Shown: piece by piece, positions 38,897 through 48,441 of the stretch | Layout of the letters: every line of letters starts with the position of its first letter | Position numbering within the stretch: the first letter of the stretch is position 1 | DNA from: Pseudomonas sp. IAC-BECa141 | GTDB lineage: Bacteria > Pseudomonadota > Gammaproteobacteria > Pseudomonadales > Pseudomonadaceae | Direction: 5' to 3' | DNA length: 64,000 nt | Assembly (NCBI RefSeq): GCF_020544405.1 | Contig: NZ_CP065410.1 | Location: 5,733,501 to 5,797,500, forward strand | Notes under the pieces: generated by a model | The model's input: only the letters and a program-made list of their open reading frames with translations | The model's database searches: none | What the model was told of the DNA's origin: nothing | Position numbers and translations under genes: made by a program

Positions 38897-39514
38897 CTAC
38901 AGGACGTAAAACAGTATCGCCACAAAGTGCAGCAGACTCCCGGCGATCACGAACAGATGCCAGATCCCGTGGGCATGCCGTAACCGATGGTCGAGGGCGA
39001 AAAAGATGATCCCCACGGTATACAGCACGCCCCCCGACGCCAGCCAGGCAAACCCCGCAGTCCCCAGCGCCGCAATCAGCGGCTTGACCGCCACCAGTAC
39101 GATCCAGCCCATCACCGCGTAAATCACGATCGACAGGATCCGCGCCTCGGAGCGCGGTTTGATCTCTTGCAGGATGCCGATGAGCGCCAGGCCCCAGACA
39201 ATCCCGAACAACGTCCAGCCCCACGGCCCGCGCAGGGTCACCAGGCAGAATGGCGTGTAACTCCCGGCGATCAGCAGGTAGATCGAAAAGTGATCGACCT
39301 TCTTCATGATCGCTTTCTTGCGCCCGCGCACGCTGTGGTACACGGTGGATGCGCTGTAGAGCACCAGCAAGGTGAAGGCGTAAATCGCCACGCTGACGAT
39401 CTTCCACGGGCTGCCGTCGAGGCTGGCGATCACCAGCATCCAGACGCCCCCGACAAACGCCGCTACCGCCCCGACCAGATGCGTCCAGGCGTTCAGTTTT
39501 TCTCCGTGATACAT
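38897..39514 (-). CDS. Hemolysin III / TrhA family membrane protein
   Basis: The 205-residue protein from ATG 39514 (MYHGEKLNAWTHLVGAVAAFVGGV, GAGGTG upstream; a GTG nine bases earlier is possible) has seven hydrophobic segments. Diagnostic residues of the PAQR-like family are present: NAWTHLVG, STVYHSVRGRKKAIMKKVDHFSIYLLIAGSYTPF, and LDHRLRHAHGIWHLFVIAGSLLHF, with His and Asp forming a metal site. The related E. coli YqfA and Bacillus YplQ affect membrane lipid state. Direct hemolysis is not established for such proteins. Confidence 0.9.
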   Translation of the reverse strand: MYHGEKLNAWTHLVGAVAAFVGGVWMLVIASLDGSPWKIVSVAIYAFTLLVLYSASTVYHSVRGRKKAIMKKVDHFSIYLLIAGSYTPFCLVTLRGPWGWTLFGIVWGLALIGILQEIKPRSEARILSIVIYAVMGWIVLVAVKPLIAALGTAGFAWLASGGVLYTVGIIFFALDHRLRHAHGIWHLFVIAGSLLHFVAILFYVL

Positions 39515-39655
39515 GTGTCGCACACCTCGATTTCATTACCGCAGCGCGCAAGGCTCGGGCCTTGAGCGTAAAAGCGCAATGTTTCCGTTCAACGCGGGCC
39601 TGCGCCTGTCCTGATATTTGGGCACAATCGACCGATACCAAGAAGAGTCCGCGCC

Positions 39656-40576
39656 ATGCTGATCGACGAAGAATTGACCCTGAAGAAACTCGAGGTGTTC
39701 CTCGCCTTCATGCGCACCGGCAACCTCGCCCGCGCCGCCGCCGAGTTGCAGACCAGCAACGTCAGCGTGCACCGCGCAATCCATTCGCTGGAAAGCGCCC
39801 TGCGCTGCCCGTTGTTCAAGCACGAAGGGCGCAACCTGACGCCGCTGGAAAGCGCCTTCGTACTCGAAGAGCGGGCGCAGAAGCTGATTCAGGACGTGGT
39901 CGAAAGCGTGCGCCTGACCCGCGAAGCCGCCGGGTTCTCGGCCGAGCGTTTCAAGCTCGGCTCACTGTATTCGCTGACGGTGAAGACCGTGCCGCAGCTG
40001 ATCATGGGTTTGAAGATCCGCCGCAGCGAACTCAACATCGACCTGATCCTCGGCTCGAACATCGACCTGCTCTACAAACTGAAAAACATGGAAGTCGACG
40101 CGATCCTGGTGTCGCTGGACGACACCGTCAACGACCCGGACTGCGAACAGATTCCGCTGTTTTCCGACGACATCTTCCTCGCCACCCCGGCCGATTCCCG
40201 TTTTGCTCAGCGCAGCGAAGTGGACCTGGCGCAGGTGCGCGACGAAACCTTCATCACCCTCACCCAAGGCTTCGCCACCCATCAGGACGGGATTCGAGTG
40301 TTCAGGCAGGCAGGGTTCGAGCCGAAGGTGGCGATGCAGGTCAACGACATCTTCACCCTGCTGAGCATGGTCAGCTCCGGGGTCGGTTATGCGTTGCTGC
40401 CGGGGAGAATTGCGGCGGTGTACGAGAACCGGGTGAAGCTGATTCCGTTGCAGGAGAAGTACCGGTTGCAGCAGCACATCGGCGTGGTGTTTTTGAAGGC
40501 CAAGGAGCGGGATCCGAATTTGCTGGCGTTGCTGGCGGAGTGTCGGATGTATGCCAATCGCCAGGTCTCGCAATGA
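39656..40576 (+). CDS. mdcR: LysR-type regulator of malonate utilisation
   Basis: This 306-residue LysR protein has a helix-turn-helix in residues ~10-65 (LKKLEVFLAFMRTGNLARAAAELQTSNVSVHRAIHSLESAL) and an effector domain. The sequence and position match MdcR, the regulator of malonate decarboxylase genes that responds to malonate. It lies at the downstream end of the mdc operon and is convergent with madM, 40 bases away. Its likely operator is a LysR-type box in front of mdcA, about 7 kb away. Confidence 0.9.
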   Translation: MLIDEELTLKKLEVFLAFMRTGNLARAAAELQTSNVSVHRAIHSLESALRCPLFKHEGRNLTPLESAFVLEERAQKLIQDVVESVRLTREAAGFSAERFKLGSLYSLTVKTVPQLIMGLKIRRSELNIDLILGSNIDLLYKLKNMEVDAILVSLDDTVNDPDCEQIPLFSDDIFLATPADSRFAQRSEVDLAQVRDETFITLTQGFATHQDGIRVFRQAGFEPKVAMQVNDIFTLLSMVSSGVGYALLPGRIAAVYENRVKLIPLQEKYRLQQHIGVVFLKAKERDPNLLALLAECRMYANRQVSQ

Positions 40577-40605
40577 TCGTTCCCACGCAGAGTGGAAACG
40601 ATCAC
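40576..40605 (+). terminator. Hairpin repeat between mdcR and madM
   Basis: GATCGTTCC and GGAAACGATC pair around ACGCAGAGT, a hairpin of a type dispersed in Pseudomonas genomes. A T tract is weak, so termination is likely but not certain. Confidence 0.5.
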
Positions 40606-40616
40606 CCATCATCGTC

Positions 40617-41390
40617 CTAGCCCATCAAACCACGCATCAGCAGAAACAACAGCGAAGGCCCGAGCAAGCATCCAAGTGCGGTATAGAACGCCGCCGTCAG
40701 GCAACCATAAGGCACCAGTTTCGGATCGGTGGCCGCCAACCCTCCGGCCACACCACTGGATGTCCCCATCAAACCGCCAAAAATCACCGCACTGCGTGGG
40801 TTGTTCAGACCGATCATCGGCGCCACGAACGGCGTCATTACCATCACCAGAATCGCCTTGATCAACCCTGCGGCGATAGACAGCGCCATGACCTCGGAAC
40901 TCGCGCCAATCGCCGCGCCGGTTACCGGTCCGACGATGTAGGTCACCGCCCCTGCGCCAATGGTCGTCAGACTCACCGCATCGGTATAACCGAATGCCAT
41001 CGCCACCCCGACCCCGGCAACAAATGACGTGCCCACGCCGACAAACAACGCCAGCACACCAACAAACCCGGCCCGCTTCAGCTCATCGACACTGACGCCA
41101 AACGCCGTGGCAACAATCGCGAAGTCCCGCAGCATGGCGCCGCCAAGTAAACCGATACCCGACAACAACGGAATGTCCACGACCCCTTTCTGACCGCCAG
41201 TCAGGGCTCCGCCGATATACGACAGCACCAAGCCGAGCAAAATGGCGATGGCCGAGCCGTGCAGACGGCCCTTGGTGAAGGTGTTGGACATCCAGTAGGA
41301 CACCCACATGGTCAGGCCGACAATCAGGAAACCGCTGATCAGCCCGTAGCCGGTGATGACTTTCATCATTGATTCGTACATGGCGCTCAC
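40617..41390 (-). CDS. madM: Malonate transporter subunit MadM
   Basis: This 257-residue inner-membrane protein, with about seven hydrophobic segments, is the larger half of the two-component malonate:Na+ symporter MadLM. Landmarks are MYESMMKVITGYGLISGFLIVGLTMWVSYWMSNTFTKGRLHGSAIAI, GGQKGVVDIPLLSGIGLLGGAMLRDFAIVATAFG and GGLMGTSSGVAGGLAATDPKLVPYGCLTAAFYT. The start overlaps the stop of madL by four bases (ATGA), showing translational coupling. It is the last gene of the mdc operon. Confidence 0.92.
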   Translation of the reverse strand: MSAMYESMMKVITGYGLISGFLIVGLTMWVSYWMSNTFTKGRLHGSAIAILLGLVLSYIGGALTGGQKGVVDIPLLSGIGLLGGAMLRDFAIVATAFGVSVDELKRAGFVGVLALFVGVGTSFVAGVGVAMAFGYTDAVSLTTIGAGAVTYIVGPVTGAAIGASSEVMALSIAAGLIKAILVMVMTPFVAPMIGLNNPRSAVIFGGLMGTSSGVAGGLAATDPKLVPYGCLTAAFYTALGCLLGPSLLFLLMRGLMG

Positions 41391-41779
41391 CCCGCAGTCT
41401 TGGCAGGTGTGATCGGCGCCGGTTCCTTGTTACCCAGGCGCACCAGCACCGGCACCAAGGCAAAGGCAATGACCACGGCGAGCGTTCCCGCAAGGATCGC
41501 CATCGGCCCGCCCTTCAGCGCGCCGTAAACATTCTGTTGCGCGGCCATGGCGACCACGATCGGAATGTAGATCGCACTCCAGAACTCGACGCCCTGTTCG
41601 GTCTTGCCCTTGAGCCAGCCACTTTTGTTCAAGTAACTGCCCAACCCGATCAACAGCAGCATCGCAATACCGACACCGCCGACATTGGCCGGCACGCCGA
41701 TCAACTTGCCGAGCAGTTCACCGACCCAGATACCCACCAGCGTACAAAAGGCGAGAAACGCCACACCGTAAATAATCAT
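41387..41779 (-). CDS. madL: Malonate transporter subunit MadL
   Basis: GAGGAC precedes the ATG at 41779, giving 130 residues with about four hydrophobic segments: MIIYGVAFLAFCTLVGIWVGELLGKL, ANVGGVGIAMLLLIGLGSYL, SAIYIPIVVAMAAQQNV and AGTLAVVIAFALVPVLVRL. It pairs with MadM to import malonate for the decarboxylase encoded upstream. An earlier in-frame start at 41902 would add a soluble Cys/Arg-rich leader and is rejected. Confidence 0.92.
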   Translation of the reverse strand: MIIYGVAFLAFCTLVGIWVGELLGKLIGVPANVGGVGIAMLLLIGLGSYLNKSGWLKGKTEQGVEFWSAIYIPIVVAMAAQQNVYGALKGGPMAILAGTLAVVIAFALVPVLVRLGNKEPAPITPAKTAG

Positions 41780-41843
41780 TGTTGTAGTCCTCAAAGTGCA
41801 TCGTCGAATGTTGTTTTTGTTGTTCGAAGCCTGAGTCGGTGAT

Positions 41844-42764
41844 TTAGGGTCGTCGGCCCTCCTCCTCTCGCAACAGCGCCTGCAAGGTGTCGAGCCGGGC
41901 ACTGTCGAAGGCAGTGACGGTCCCCTGTTCGAACACCCGGCGCGCCAGCCCGGTCAGCACCGCACCGGGCGGCAGTTCGATCTGTAGTCGCACGCCGCGC
42001 TCGTAGGCGCTTTGCACGGTGCCGCGCCAGTCCACCACGCGGCACATGTTGAAGGCGAGGTCGTCGCGCAGCGCTTCTACCTTGGTCACAGGCCTTGCGC
42101 GACTGCCGCTCAGGTAAGCGATTTTTGGTGTTTTCAGCTCTACCTGGGTGAACGCCTCGGCGAGGGTTTGTGCCGGCTCATCCAGCAACGGGCAGTGGGA
42201 CGGCACGCTGACCGCCAGACGTTTTGCCAGCCCGGCGCCACGGCTGCGCGCCAGCTCGGCCACTGCCTGCATCGCCTTGTCGCTGCCGGCAATCACCACC
42301 TGGTTATCGGCGTTGATGTTGGCCAGGTACACCGGTGTATCTGCGCTGTGCACCTGAGCCAGCAAATCTTCGACTGTGGAGAGTTGCAGACCGATGATCG
42401 CGGTCATCCCGAAGCCCTGTGGATAAGCCTGCTGCATCAACTCGCCGCGCAGGCTGACCAGATGCAACGCATCGCTGAAGCTCAACGCTCCCGCGACCAC
42501 CGCTGCCGGATACGCACCGATGGACAGGCCGGCGACGTAATCGGCGGTAAGTCCGGCCTGCAACAATTGCCGCGAGGCGGCGACGCCGGCGATCAGCAGG
42601 CAGAGCTGAACCGCCCGGGTGCTGCGTAATGCTTCGCCGGAATCCAGCCGCAAGACGTCTTCACCGAGGCTATCGCTGGCCTCAATCAGCGTTTCCCGAG
42701 GCAAACGCTGGAGCATGCCGGGCTGCTGCGCGCCCTGACCGGGAAACACCAGCAGGCTGCTCAC
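41844..42764 (-). CDS. mdcH: Malonate decarboxylase subunit epsilon (malonyl transferase)
   Basis: A GTG at 42764 overlaps the mdcG stop (GTGA) and gives 306 residues. MdcH loads malonyl groups onto the acyl carrier subunit. It resembles FabD-type malonyltransferases: LLVFPGQGAQQPGM at the N-terminus, the active-site Ser in YVAGLSIGAYPAAVVAG (GxSxG), and VSVPSHCPLLDEPA with the catalytic His. Gene order after mdcG fits the Pseudomonas mdc operon. The ATG eight codons upstream is less likely because it lies inside mdcG. Confidence 0.9.
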   Translation of the reverse strand: MSSLLVFPGQGAQQPGMLQRLPRETLIEASDSLGEDVLRLDSGEALRSTRAVQLCLLIAGVAASRQLLQAGLTADYVAGLSIGAYPAAVVAGALSFSDALHLVSLRGELMQQAYPQGFGMTAIIGLQLSTVEDLLAQVHSADTPVYLANINADNQVVIAGSDKAMQAVAELARSRGAGLAKRLAVSVPSHCPLLDEPAQTLAEAFTQVELKTPKIAYLSGSRARPVTKVEALRDDLAFNMCRVVDWRGTVQSAYERGVRLQIELPPGAVLTGLARRVFEQGTVTAFDSARLDTLQALLREEEGRRP

Positions 42765-43381
42765 GCTGCCAGCTCCTGCGGGTTCCACGGATCGCTCACC
42801 AGACAGGCTTCATGGGCGTTTTTCAGCAGCACCCGCGAAGTGTTTCCGGCCCACTCGCGCAGGGCGACAGCACCGAATGGCGTCTGCAACTGCAGGTCGA
42901 CCCGGCAGATCGCCTGATCGAAAACCGCCACCAGTTCACGTGCCTGGTGACGGGTGATGAGTTGCGGTGTACGCAGGATCAGATCGAGATCACTGGCTTC
43001 GTGCATGGCCGCAAAACCGCTCGCCAGTTCAAACCCGACACTGCCACTGACACCCCAGACCCAGCCGCAATCATCGAGCATCGAGCGCAGTTGCCGAAGC
43101 GCCTGCATGACCGGCAGATCACGCTGGCTGTCGACCTGACAAAGCGCTTCCGGGCTGACCCGGCAAGCAATCGAATCGAGCGCCATGAACGCCGCCAACC
43201 GCTGCTCACGCAAGCGACCGCGCACGCCCACCGCCACGAATCCCTCCTCACTCAACGCCCGCCGCACCACCACCGGTTGCCCGGCAGCCAGCGAGTCAAT
43301 CGCCCACTGCGGCGCATCCGCCGGCAGTTGCGCCGGCGTCATGCCCCACAGCAGGTCGTGGGCCAGAGGCGTGTTCACCAC
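42761..43381 (-). CDS. mdcG: Malonate decarboxylase holo-ACP synthase
   Basis: The 206-residue enzyme attaches the 2'-(5''-phosphoribosyl)-3'-dephospho-CoA group to the carrier subunit MdcC. It is a nucleotidyltransferase-like protein; the DLDLILRTPQLI segment near residues 135-146 carries the metal-binding DxD. The gene starts with two consecutive GTG codons (43381 and 43378); the second overlaps the mdcE stop as GTGA and may be the true start. The N-terminal HDLLWGMTPAQLP is typical of the family. Confidence 0.88.
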   Translation of the reverse strand: MVNTPLAHDLLWGMTPAQLPADAPQWAIDSLAAGQPVVVRRALSEEGFVAVGVRGRLREQRLAAFMALDSIACRVSPEALCQVDSQRDLPVMQALRQLRSMLDDCGWVWGVSGSVGFELASGFAAMHEASDLDLILRTPQLITRHQARELVAVFDQAICRVDLQLQTPFGAVALREWAGNTSRVLLKNAHEACLVSDPWNPQELAA

Positions 43382-44160
43382 TGCGCCCTCAACAGTTCAC
43401 GCACGCGGCTGGAGGCTTCGCGATTTTTCGCACCGAGACGATTGCTCAAATCCGTCGCGCCAATATTGCCGATCGCCTGCTTCAGGCATTCGCCGACCCG
43501 CGCCAGATCCTCCGCCGTCGGCTGCTCGATCTGCTGCACCGACAGGGTTTCCCAGAGCAACCCGAGACTGGCATAGCTGTCGATGTCATAGGCCATCGGC
43601 GGCACGCTGGACGCCAGGGTTTCCAGTTCTTCGACGCTGCGCAAGGTCACCCGAGCCGCCGAAGCCTTGCCCATCGCATGCACCATCACCCCCGGATCAC
43701 GCAGGGCGATCAAGCGATTAGCCTGATAACCGTGAGCGAGAAACGCCCCTGACATGGCCTTGCCCACCAGCAGCGCTATCACTGGGTGCCCGGCCAGACG
43801 CGCGCGAGCATAAGCGTCCGCCGCACCGGCCAGAGCCTGATGAATGCCGAGGGCTTCTTCGCGGCGACCGTAGGCTTGGCTCGGCACATCGACGATGGCG
43901 ATCAAGGGACGCTTTTGCGGTTTGTCACGGTCGGCGGTGATCGCATCATCCACAGCCTTGGCCAGACCCCAGCCTTCGAGCAACCCGACTTCGCCGTTGC
44001 GAGCGCGAGGGAAACGGTTTTGCGGATCGGCGACCACTGCGATAAACCGCCCGAGCTCACCATCGACGACCTTCAACGAGGGCGGCAAACCCTCAATGGC
44101 CTTCGCGCCCGCACTCAAGGCGTTGAACCAGTTCAAACCGCGCACGGAATAACCACTCAT
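43375..44160 (-). CDS. mdcE: Malonate decarboxylase subunit gamma
   Basis: The 261-residue protein forms, with MdcD, the decarboxylase that releases CO2 from malonyl-S-carrier. It has the crotonase-like carboxyltransferase fold: FIAVVADPQNRFPRARNGEVGLLEGWGLAKAV, IAIVDVPSQAYGRREEALGIHQAL and HPVIALLVGKAMSGAFLAHGYQANRLIAL. Its start overlaps the mdcD stop by four bases (ATGA). Confidence 0.93.
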   Translation of the reverse strand: MSGYSVRGLNWFNALSAGAKAIEGLPPSLKVVDGELGRFIAVVADPQNRFPRARNGEVGLLEGWGLAKAVDDAITADRDKPQKRPLIAIVDVPSQAYGRREEALGIHQALAGAADAYARARLAGHPVIALLVGKAMSGAFLAHGYQANRLIALRDPGVMVHAMGKASAARVTLRSVEELETLASSVPPMAYDIDSYASLGLLWETLSVQQIEQPTAEDLARVGECLKQAIGNIGATDLSNRLGAKNREASSRVRELLRAQW

Positions 44161-45008
44161 GAGCGCTCTCCTTGATACAGATCGCGAACCACCGAAGGCT
44201 CGATTTGCTTGTCAGTGTCCAGGCTCGTCAGGCGTTGCAGGAACCACTCGGCCCGTTGACTGCGCGGTTGTTTCGGCAGGCCTTGGTGCAGCAGCTCGCC
44301 GACCTGATGGCGAATCTGCGCCACGTCATCAGCGGCATAACGGTCTACCAGGCCACTGGCGAAACGTTGCTCGCCACCGGTCAGGCTCCAGATGAAGGGC
44401 CGGTCGCGGGAGTCGTATTCCTCGATCCCGGCTTCCTGCTCGATCACCTGCGGACCGTTCAGGCCGAGGCGTGCTTCCTGGGTCACCAGCAAATAGCTGC
44501 ACAGCGCGGCAGCAATCGACATCCCGCCAAAGCAACCGACGCTGCCGGCCACCACGCCGACCACCGGTTGGTGTTGCTGCAGATCGACAATCGCCGCGTG
44601 AATGTCGGCAATCGCCGCCAGTCCGAGGTTGGCTTCCTGCAGGCGCACACCGCCGGTTTCCAGCAGCAGAATGGCGCGAGTCGGGATGCCTTTGCGGTTG
44701 TCTTCGGCGGCCAGCTCCAGCGCGCCGGCGATTTTCGCGCCGCCGACCTCACCGAGACTGCCGCCCTGAAACGCGCCTTCAATCGCCGCGATCACCACCG
44801 GCAAACCGTCGAGGCGGCCCTTGGCGATCACCACACCGTCATCCGCCTGCGGCACCACGCCCTGACGCCCGAGCCACGGCGACATGACGCGTTGAAACGG
44901 GTCGAGCAGTTCGCGGAAGGTGCCGGCGTCGAGCAAGGCTTTCGCCCGCTGCCGTGCGCCGAGTTCGACGAAGCTGTGTTTGTGCAAAAGTGTTGAGGTG
45001 TCAGTCAT
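44157..45008 (-). CDS. mdcD: Malonate decarboxylase subunit beta
   Basis: The start at 45008 (MTDTSTLLHKHSFVELGARQRAKALLD) gives 283 residues, the usual MdcD length. It is the second carboxyltransferase-fold partner. Features are GVVIAKGRLDGLPVVIAAIEGAFQGGSLGEVGGAKIAGALELA, LLLETGGVRLQEANLGLAAIA and VVGVVAGSVGCFGGMSIAAALC, forming the oxyanion-hole region. It overlaps mdcC by eight bases, again indicating coupling. Confidence 0.93.
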   Translation of the reverse strand: MTDTSTLLHKHSFVELGARQRAKALLDAGTFRELLDPFQRVMSPWLGRQGVVPQADDGVVIAKGRLDGLPVVIAAIEGAFQGGSLGEVGGAKIAGALELAAEDNRKGIPTRAILLLETGGVRLQEANLGLAAIADIHAAIVDLQQHQPVVGVVAGSVGCFGGMSIAAALCSYLLVTQEARLGLNGPQVIEQEAGIEEYDSRDRPFIWSLTGGEQRFASGLVDRYAADDVAQIRHQVGELLHQGLPKQPRSQRAEWFLQRLTSLDTDKQIEPSVVRDLYQGERS

Positions 45009-45300
45009 GGCCGATCTCCTCAAAGCCTTGCTCCAGACGCAGGCGCACCACGCCCGGGGTCGCGCCGAAGTCATGGATATCGATGGCCATCGCCGGTGGC
45101 GTGGTGCCGTCGAACATCCGCGCGAACAGGTGCTGCCAGCGCTGCTGCGCGCCGTTGACCGAGGTCTGCACGTTGATCGTCAGCTTGCCGGCCAGGCCCG
45201 GTTCGATCAGCACTTCCAGATCGCCCGAGCCGACACAACCGACCAGCGCGCGACCGCGCGGCGGCTGCCCGGCGGGGAATTCAAAGGATAAGGTTTCCAT
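45001..45300 (-). CDS. mdcC: Malonate decarboxylase acyl carrier subunit delta
   Basis: The 99-residue carrier protein from ATG 45300 carries the prosthetic group on Ser25, visible in GCVGSGDLEVLIEPG. Malonyl and acetyl are bound as thioesters during decarboxylation. The start overlaps the mdcB stop by one base (TGATG). A TTG just upstream in frame is not needed. Confidence 0.93.
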   Translation of the reverse strand: METLSFEFPAGQPPRGRALVGCVGSGDLEVLIEPGLAGKLTINVQTSVNGAQQRWQHLFARMFDGTTPPAMAIDIHDFGATPGVVRLRLEQGFEEIGHD

Positions 45301-46172
45301 CAAAACGCTCCCTGAAGGATGCCGTCGCGCTCGATTCGATCAAGCAGCAGGCTGGCGGCGAGCAAGTCGGCGGCGCCACCGGGCGAGGCATTCAATGCGA
45401 TGAGTTGTTGATCCAGTTCATGCAGGCGGCGGCGACCGGTGAGGCTGGCGCTGCCACCGGCGTCGAGCACGGCCTGGGCGCCGTGCTGCATGGCGTGCAG
45501 GCCCTGTTCGCCGGCGCGGTACAGGACGCAGGTGTCGGCGAGCTCAGTCATGATCGCCAGCAAGCCATCGAGCCGGGCGTTCTGTTCGCCATGGCCGGCG
45601 GCGCGGCTGCGTTGGAGCTGCGGCAAACCGCGCTGCACCACCGACGGGAAACCGAGCTGCGCTTCTTCCCGGGCACCGCGAGCGCCGTAGCGTTGGGCGA
45701 CTTGCGCGCCATGGCTCAGCGGGCGCGGCGCATGACGGTCATCGAGCAATGCCAGGCGCGCAGCGCGCAGGGTAACGGCGCCAGCGCTGGTGGACCTGGT
45801 GTCCAGCGCGGCAGCCGTGACCAGCAGGCCCAGCGCCCAGATCGCCCCGCGATGGGTGTTCACGCCGTGGGTGGTGGCGAGCATCGCTTGCTCGCCTTCC
45901 CGGCCGATGCGGCCAATGGCTTCGCGCAGCGGCAAGCCGATCTCGCCGAACTCGAGCGCGGCCTCGGCCATTTCCTTGAACGCCGGCCACAACGCCAACG
46001 CCGAGGCGTGCATCAATCCCAAGTGCAGATCGGTGTGCGCACCGTTGCCACGTCGGTCCACCAGCGCCGGTTTCGGCGACAGGTCGGCTTCGTCGATCAG
46101 CGCGTCCACTGCCAGGTCCGCCAGCCGTTCCGCGAGGGTGATGGTTTTCGGTTGCAGGTTGAGTGCGTGCAT
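45300..46172 (-). CDS. mdcB: Triphosphoribosyl-dephospho-CoA synthase
   Basis: The 290-residue enzyme makes the prosthetic-group precursor from ATP and dephospho-CoA. Family signs are [30 protein letters not shown] near residues 36-65, [21 protein letters not shown] around 103-123, and the His/Asp-rich central helices. It overlaps mdcA by one base. Confidence 0.92.
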   Translation of the reverse strand: MHALNLQPKTITLAERLADLAVDALIDEADLSPKPALVDRRGNGAHTDLHLGLMHASALALWPAFKEMAEAALEFGEIGLPLREAIGRIGREGEQAMLATTHGVNTHRGAIWALGLLVTAAALDTRSTSAGAVTLRAARLALLDDRHAPRPLSHGAQVAQRYGARGAREEAQLGFPSVVQRGLPQLQRSRAAGHGEQNARLDGLLAIMTELADTCVLYRAGEQGLHAMQHGAQAVLDAGGSASLTGRRRLHELDQQLIALNASPGGAADLLAASLLLDRIERDGILQGAF

Positions 46173-47842
46173 TACCAGCTCCTGAACTTGGCGGGCGGGT
46201 TATAGAGGCCGCCGGACCACTCGACCAGATCGGCCACGCTTTTCGCCGCCAGCAACTCGCGGGTTGCGTCGGTGCGACGGATGCCAAGGTCTTCGGGCAA
46301 GGCGATCAGGCCTTCGCGGCGCATGCGTTCAGTGTCTTTCGGGTTGTGGCGCAGGCCGATGGCCGTGACGCCGGCGACCGCAGCGATCATCGCCTGACGC
46401 TCTTCCAGCGAGCGCGCCTTGTACAGGTAGGCGATGCCCTCTTCGGTCAGCAGGTGAGTGACGTCGTCGCCGTAGATCATGATCGGCGCCAGCGGCATGC
46501 CGCTTTTCTTCGCCACCTCAACCGCGTCGAGGGTTTCGACGAAGGTCGGTTTGCCGCCCTCCTGGAACGTCTCGACCATCTGCACCACGAGTTTCTTGCC
46601 ACGCTCGAGCATCGGCTGCTGCGAATCGTCATGCCGCATATCGAGCCATGCCGGAGTGCCGTGACGGCGACCGCGCGGGTCGTGACCCATGTTCGGCGCG
46701 CCGCCGAATCCGGCGAGACGGCCACGGGTCACGGTGGAGGAATGGCCGTCGCCATCGACTTGCAGGGTCGCGCCGATGAACAGGTCTACCGCGTATTGCC
46801 CGGCCAGTTGGCAGAACATCCGGTTGGAACGCAGCGAGCCGTCGCGCCCGGTGAAGAACACGTCCGGGCGAGCGGCGATGTAGTTTTCCATGCCCAGTTC
46901 GGTGCCGAAGCAATGCACGCTTTCGACCCAACCGCTTTCAATCGCCGGGATCAAGGTTGGGTGCGGATTGAGCGTCCAGTTACGGCAGATCTTGCCCTTG
47001 AGGCCAAGGGATTCGCCGTAGGTCGGCAGGATCAGTTCGATGGCCGCGGTGTTGAAACCGATGCCGTGGTTCAGCGACTGCACGTTGTGTTTTTCGTAGA
47101 TGCCGCGGATCGCCATCATCGCCATCAGCACGTGTACAGGCTTGATGTGGCGAGGGTCGCGAGTGAACAGCGGTTCGATGTAGAACGGCTTGTCCGCCAC
47201 CACCACGAAATCGACCCACGATGCGGGGATGTCCACGCGAGGCAGTTCGCTGACGTCGTCCACCAGTTGGTTGACCTGGACGATGACGATGCCGTCGCTG
47301 AAGGCTGCCGGCTCAATCAGCGCCGGGGTGTCTTCGGTGCTCGGGCCGGTGTAGATGTTGCCGGCACGGTCGGCCATGAACCCGGCCGAGAGCACGACGT
47401 TGGGAATCAGGTCCACCACCAGCCGGGCGTAGAGTTCGATGTAGGTGTGGATCGCGCCGACTTCCAGCAGACCGTCTTCGAGCAACTGGCTGATGCGCAG
47501 GCTCTGGGTGCCGGCAAAGGAGAAATCGAGTTTGCGGGCGATGCCGCGTTCGAACAGGTCCAGATGCTCTGAGCGACCGACGCTGGGCATGATCATGTGC
47601 AGGTCGTGGAGCTTTTCAGGATCGGCCTTGGCCAAAGCACGGGAAAGGAAATCCGCCTGCTTCTGGTTGTTGCCCTCCAGCACCACACGGTCGCCGGGCA
47701 GGATCAGCGCCTCAAGCGCCGCGACGATCCTGTCGGTGGGCAACACCGCACCGTCGGCCAGCCCGCGCACCTTGTCGAGGCGCCGCTGCTTCTCGTCACG
47801 CCGCCGCGTCCAGCGCGAGTCGGGGGATATTGTTGTTGTCAT
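46172..47842 (-). CDS. mdcA: Malonate decarboxylase subunit alpha (acetyl-S-ACP:malonate transferase)
   Basis: This 556-residue CoA-transferase-like subunit exchanges acetyl for malonyl on MdcC. The start at 47842 ([25 protein letters not shown]) follows GGAG at about 8 bases. Recognisable segments are [53 protein letters not shown] and [19 protein letters not shown]. It is the first gene of mdcABCDEGH-madLM, which is tightly packed with 1-8 base overlaps through mdcH. Confidence 0.95.
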   Translation of the reverse strand: MTTTISPDSRWTRRRDEKQRRLDKVRGLADGAVLPTDRIVAALEALILPGDRVVLEGNNQKQADFLSRALAKADPEKLHDLHMIMPSVGRSEHLDLFERGIARKLDFSFAGTQSLRISQLLEDGLLEVGAIHTYIELYARLVVDLIPNVVLSAGFMADRAGNIYTGPSTEDTPALIEPAAFSDGIVIVQVNQLVDDVSELPRVDIPASWVDFVVVADKPFYIEPLFTRDPRHIKPVHVLMAMMAIRGIYEKHNVQSLNHGIGFNTAAIELILPTYGESLGLKGKICRNWTLNPHPTLIPAIESGWVESVHCFGTELGMENYIAARPDVFFTGRDGSLRSNRMFCQLAGQYAVDLFIGATLQVDGDGHSSTVTRGRLAGFGGAPNMGHDPRGRRHGTPAWLDMRHDDSQQPMLERGKKLVVQMVETFQEGGKPTFVETLDAVEVAKKSGMPLAPIMIYGDDVTHLLTEEGIAYLYKARSLEERQAMIAAVAGVTAIGLRHNPKDTERMRREGLIALPEDLGIRRTDATRELLAAKSVADLVEWSGGLYNPPAKFRSW

Positions 47843-47922
47843 GCTCACTCCACGGGTTCGCTGTCGTGGAGCTACCTTAGGAGTGTCAGGTGGGGGCATC
47901 AATCAAGCGCGGTGGCAAACCG

Positions 47923-47937
47923 TTACGGTCAGCGTAA
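47923..47937 (-). promoter_or_regulatory. Candidate MdcR operator upstream of mdcA
   Basis: TTACG and CGTAA arms are separated by five bases, giving a 15-bp T-N11-A palindrome typical of LysR boxes. It lies 81 bases before the mdcA start. Binding by MdcR is inferred. Confidence 0.5.
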
Positions 47938-47970
47938 TGAATACTGGCCTCATCGCTGGCAAGCCCTGGT

Positions 47971-48441
47971 TCAGTGAACCAGTCCGGCATCCACCAACAA
48001 TTTCTCCAATGCCAACAAATCCGGCACCTTCGCCACCTGCTCCCCGACCTGCACCGCCGCCTGCTCCAGCGCACACAACGGCACGTCGACATAACTCAAC
48101 TGGCTGTCGAGCTTGTACGAGCGCGGAATCCCCTGCACCAGCAGCGCGATGAACTTCAACTCAGGCCGCCCGCCGAGGGCGTTGAGGATGACGATCCGTG
48201 CCCGCTCGCCGATGACGATCTTGTTGCCGCAGGCCGACTCGAAACTCAGCAGCGGAATCTGCCGCTCGCGCCAGGTCACCCGGCCCAGATACCACGGCGG
48301 CGTGTCGAGATCGAAGGCACTGGACTGGTAGTCGATCAGCTCGGCAACGGCGACGTTGGGCAGGATCAGGTTGCGATCCGCCAGCGGCAGCAGCAGCCCG
48401 GTGAGTTGGCTGGTGCGTTGGTTGTCCCGGCGTTCATGCAT
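47971..48441 (-). CDS. chpC: CheW-like protein ChpC
   Basis: The 156-residue protein is a single CheW domain: LPLADRNLILPNVAVAELIDY, PPWYLGRVTWRERQIPLLSFESACG and ALLVQGIPRSYKLD. In P. aeruginosa, ChpC is an accessory coupling protein of the type IV pilus chemosensory system. It overlaps the chpA end by eight bases. In P. aeruginosa chpB (methylesterase) lies between chpA and chpC; here it is missing. Confidence 0.88.
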   Translation of the reverse strand: MHERRDNQRTSQLTGLLLPLADRNLILPNVAVAELIDYQSSAFDLDTPPWYLGRVTWRERQIPLLSFESACGNKIVIGERARIVILNALGGRPELKFIALLVQGIPRSYKLDSQLSYVDVPLCALEQAAVQVGEQVAKVPDLLALEKLLVDAGLVH

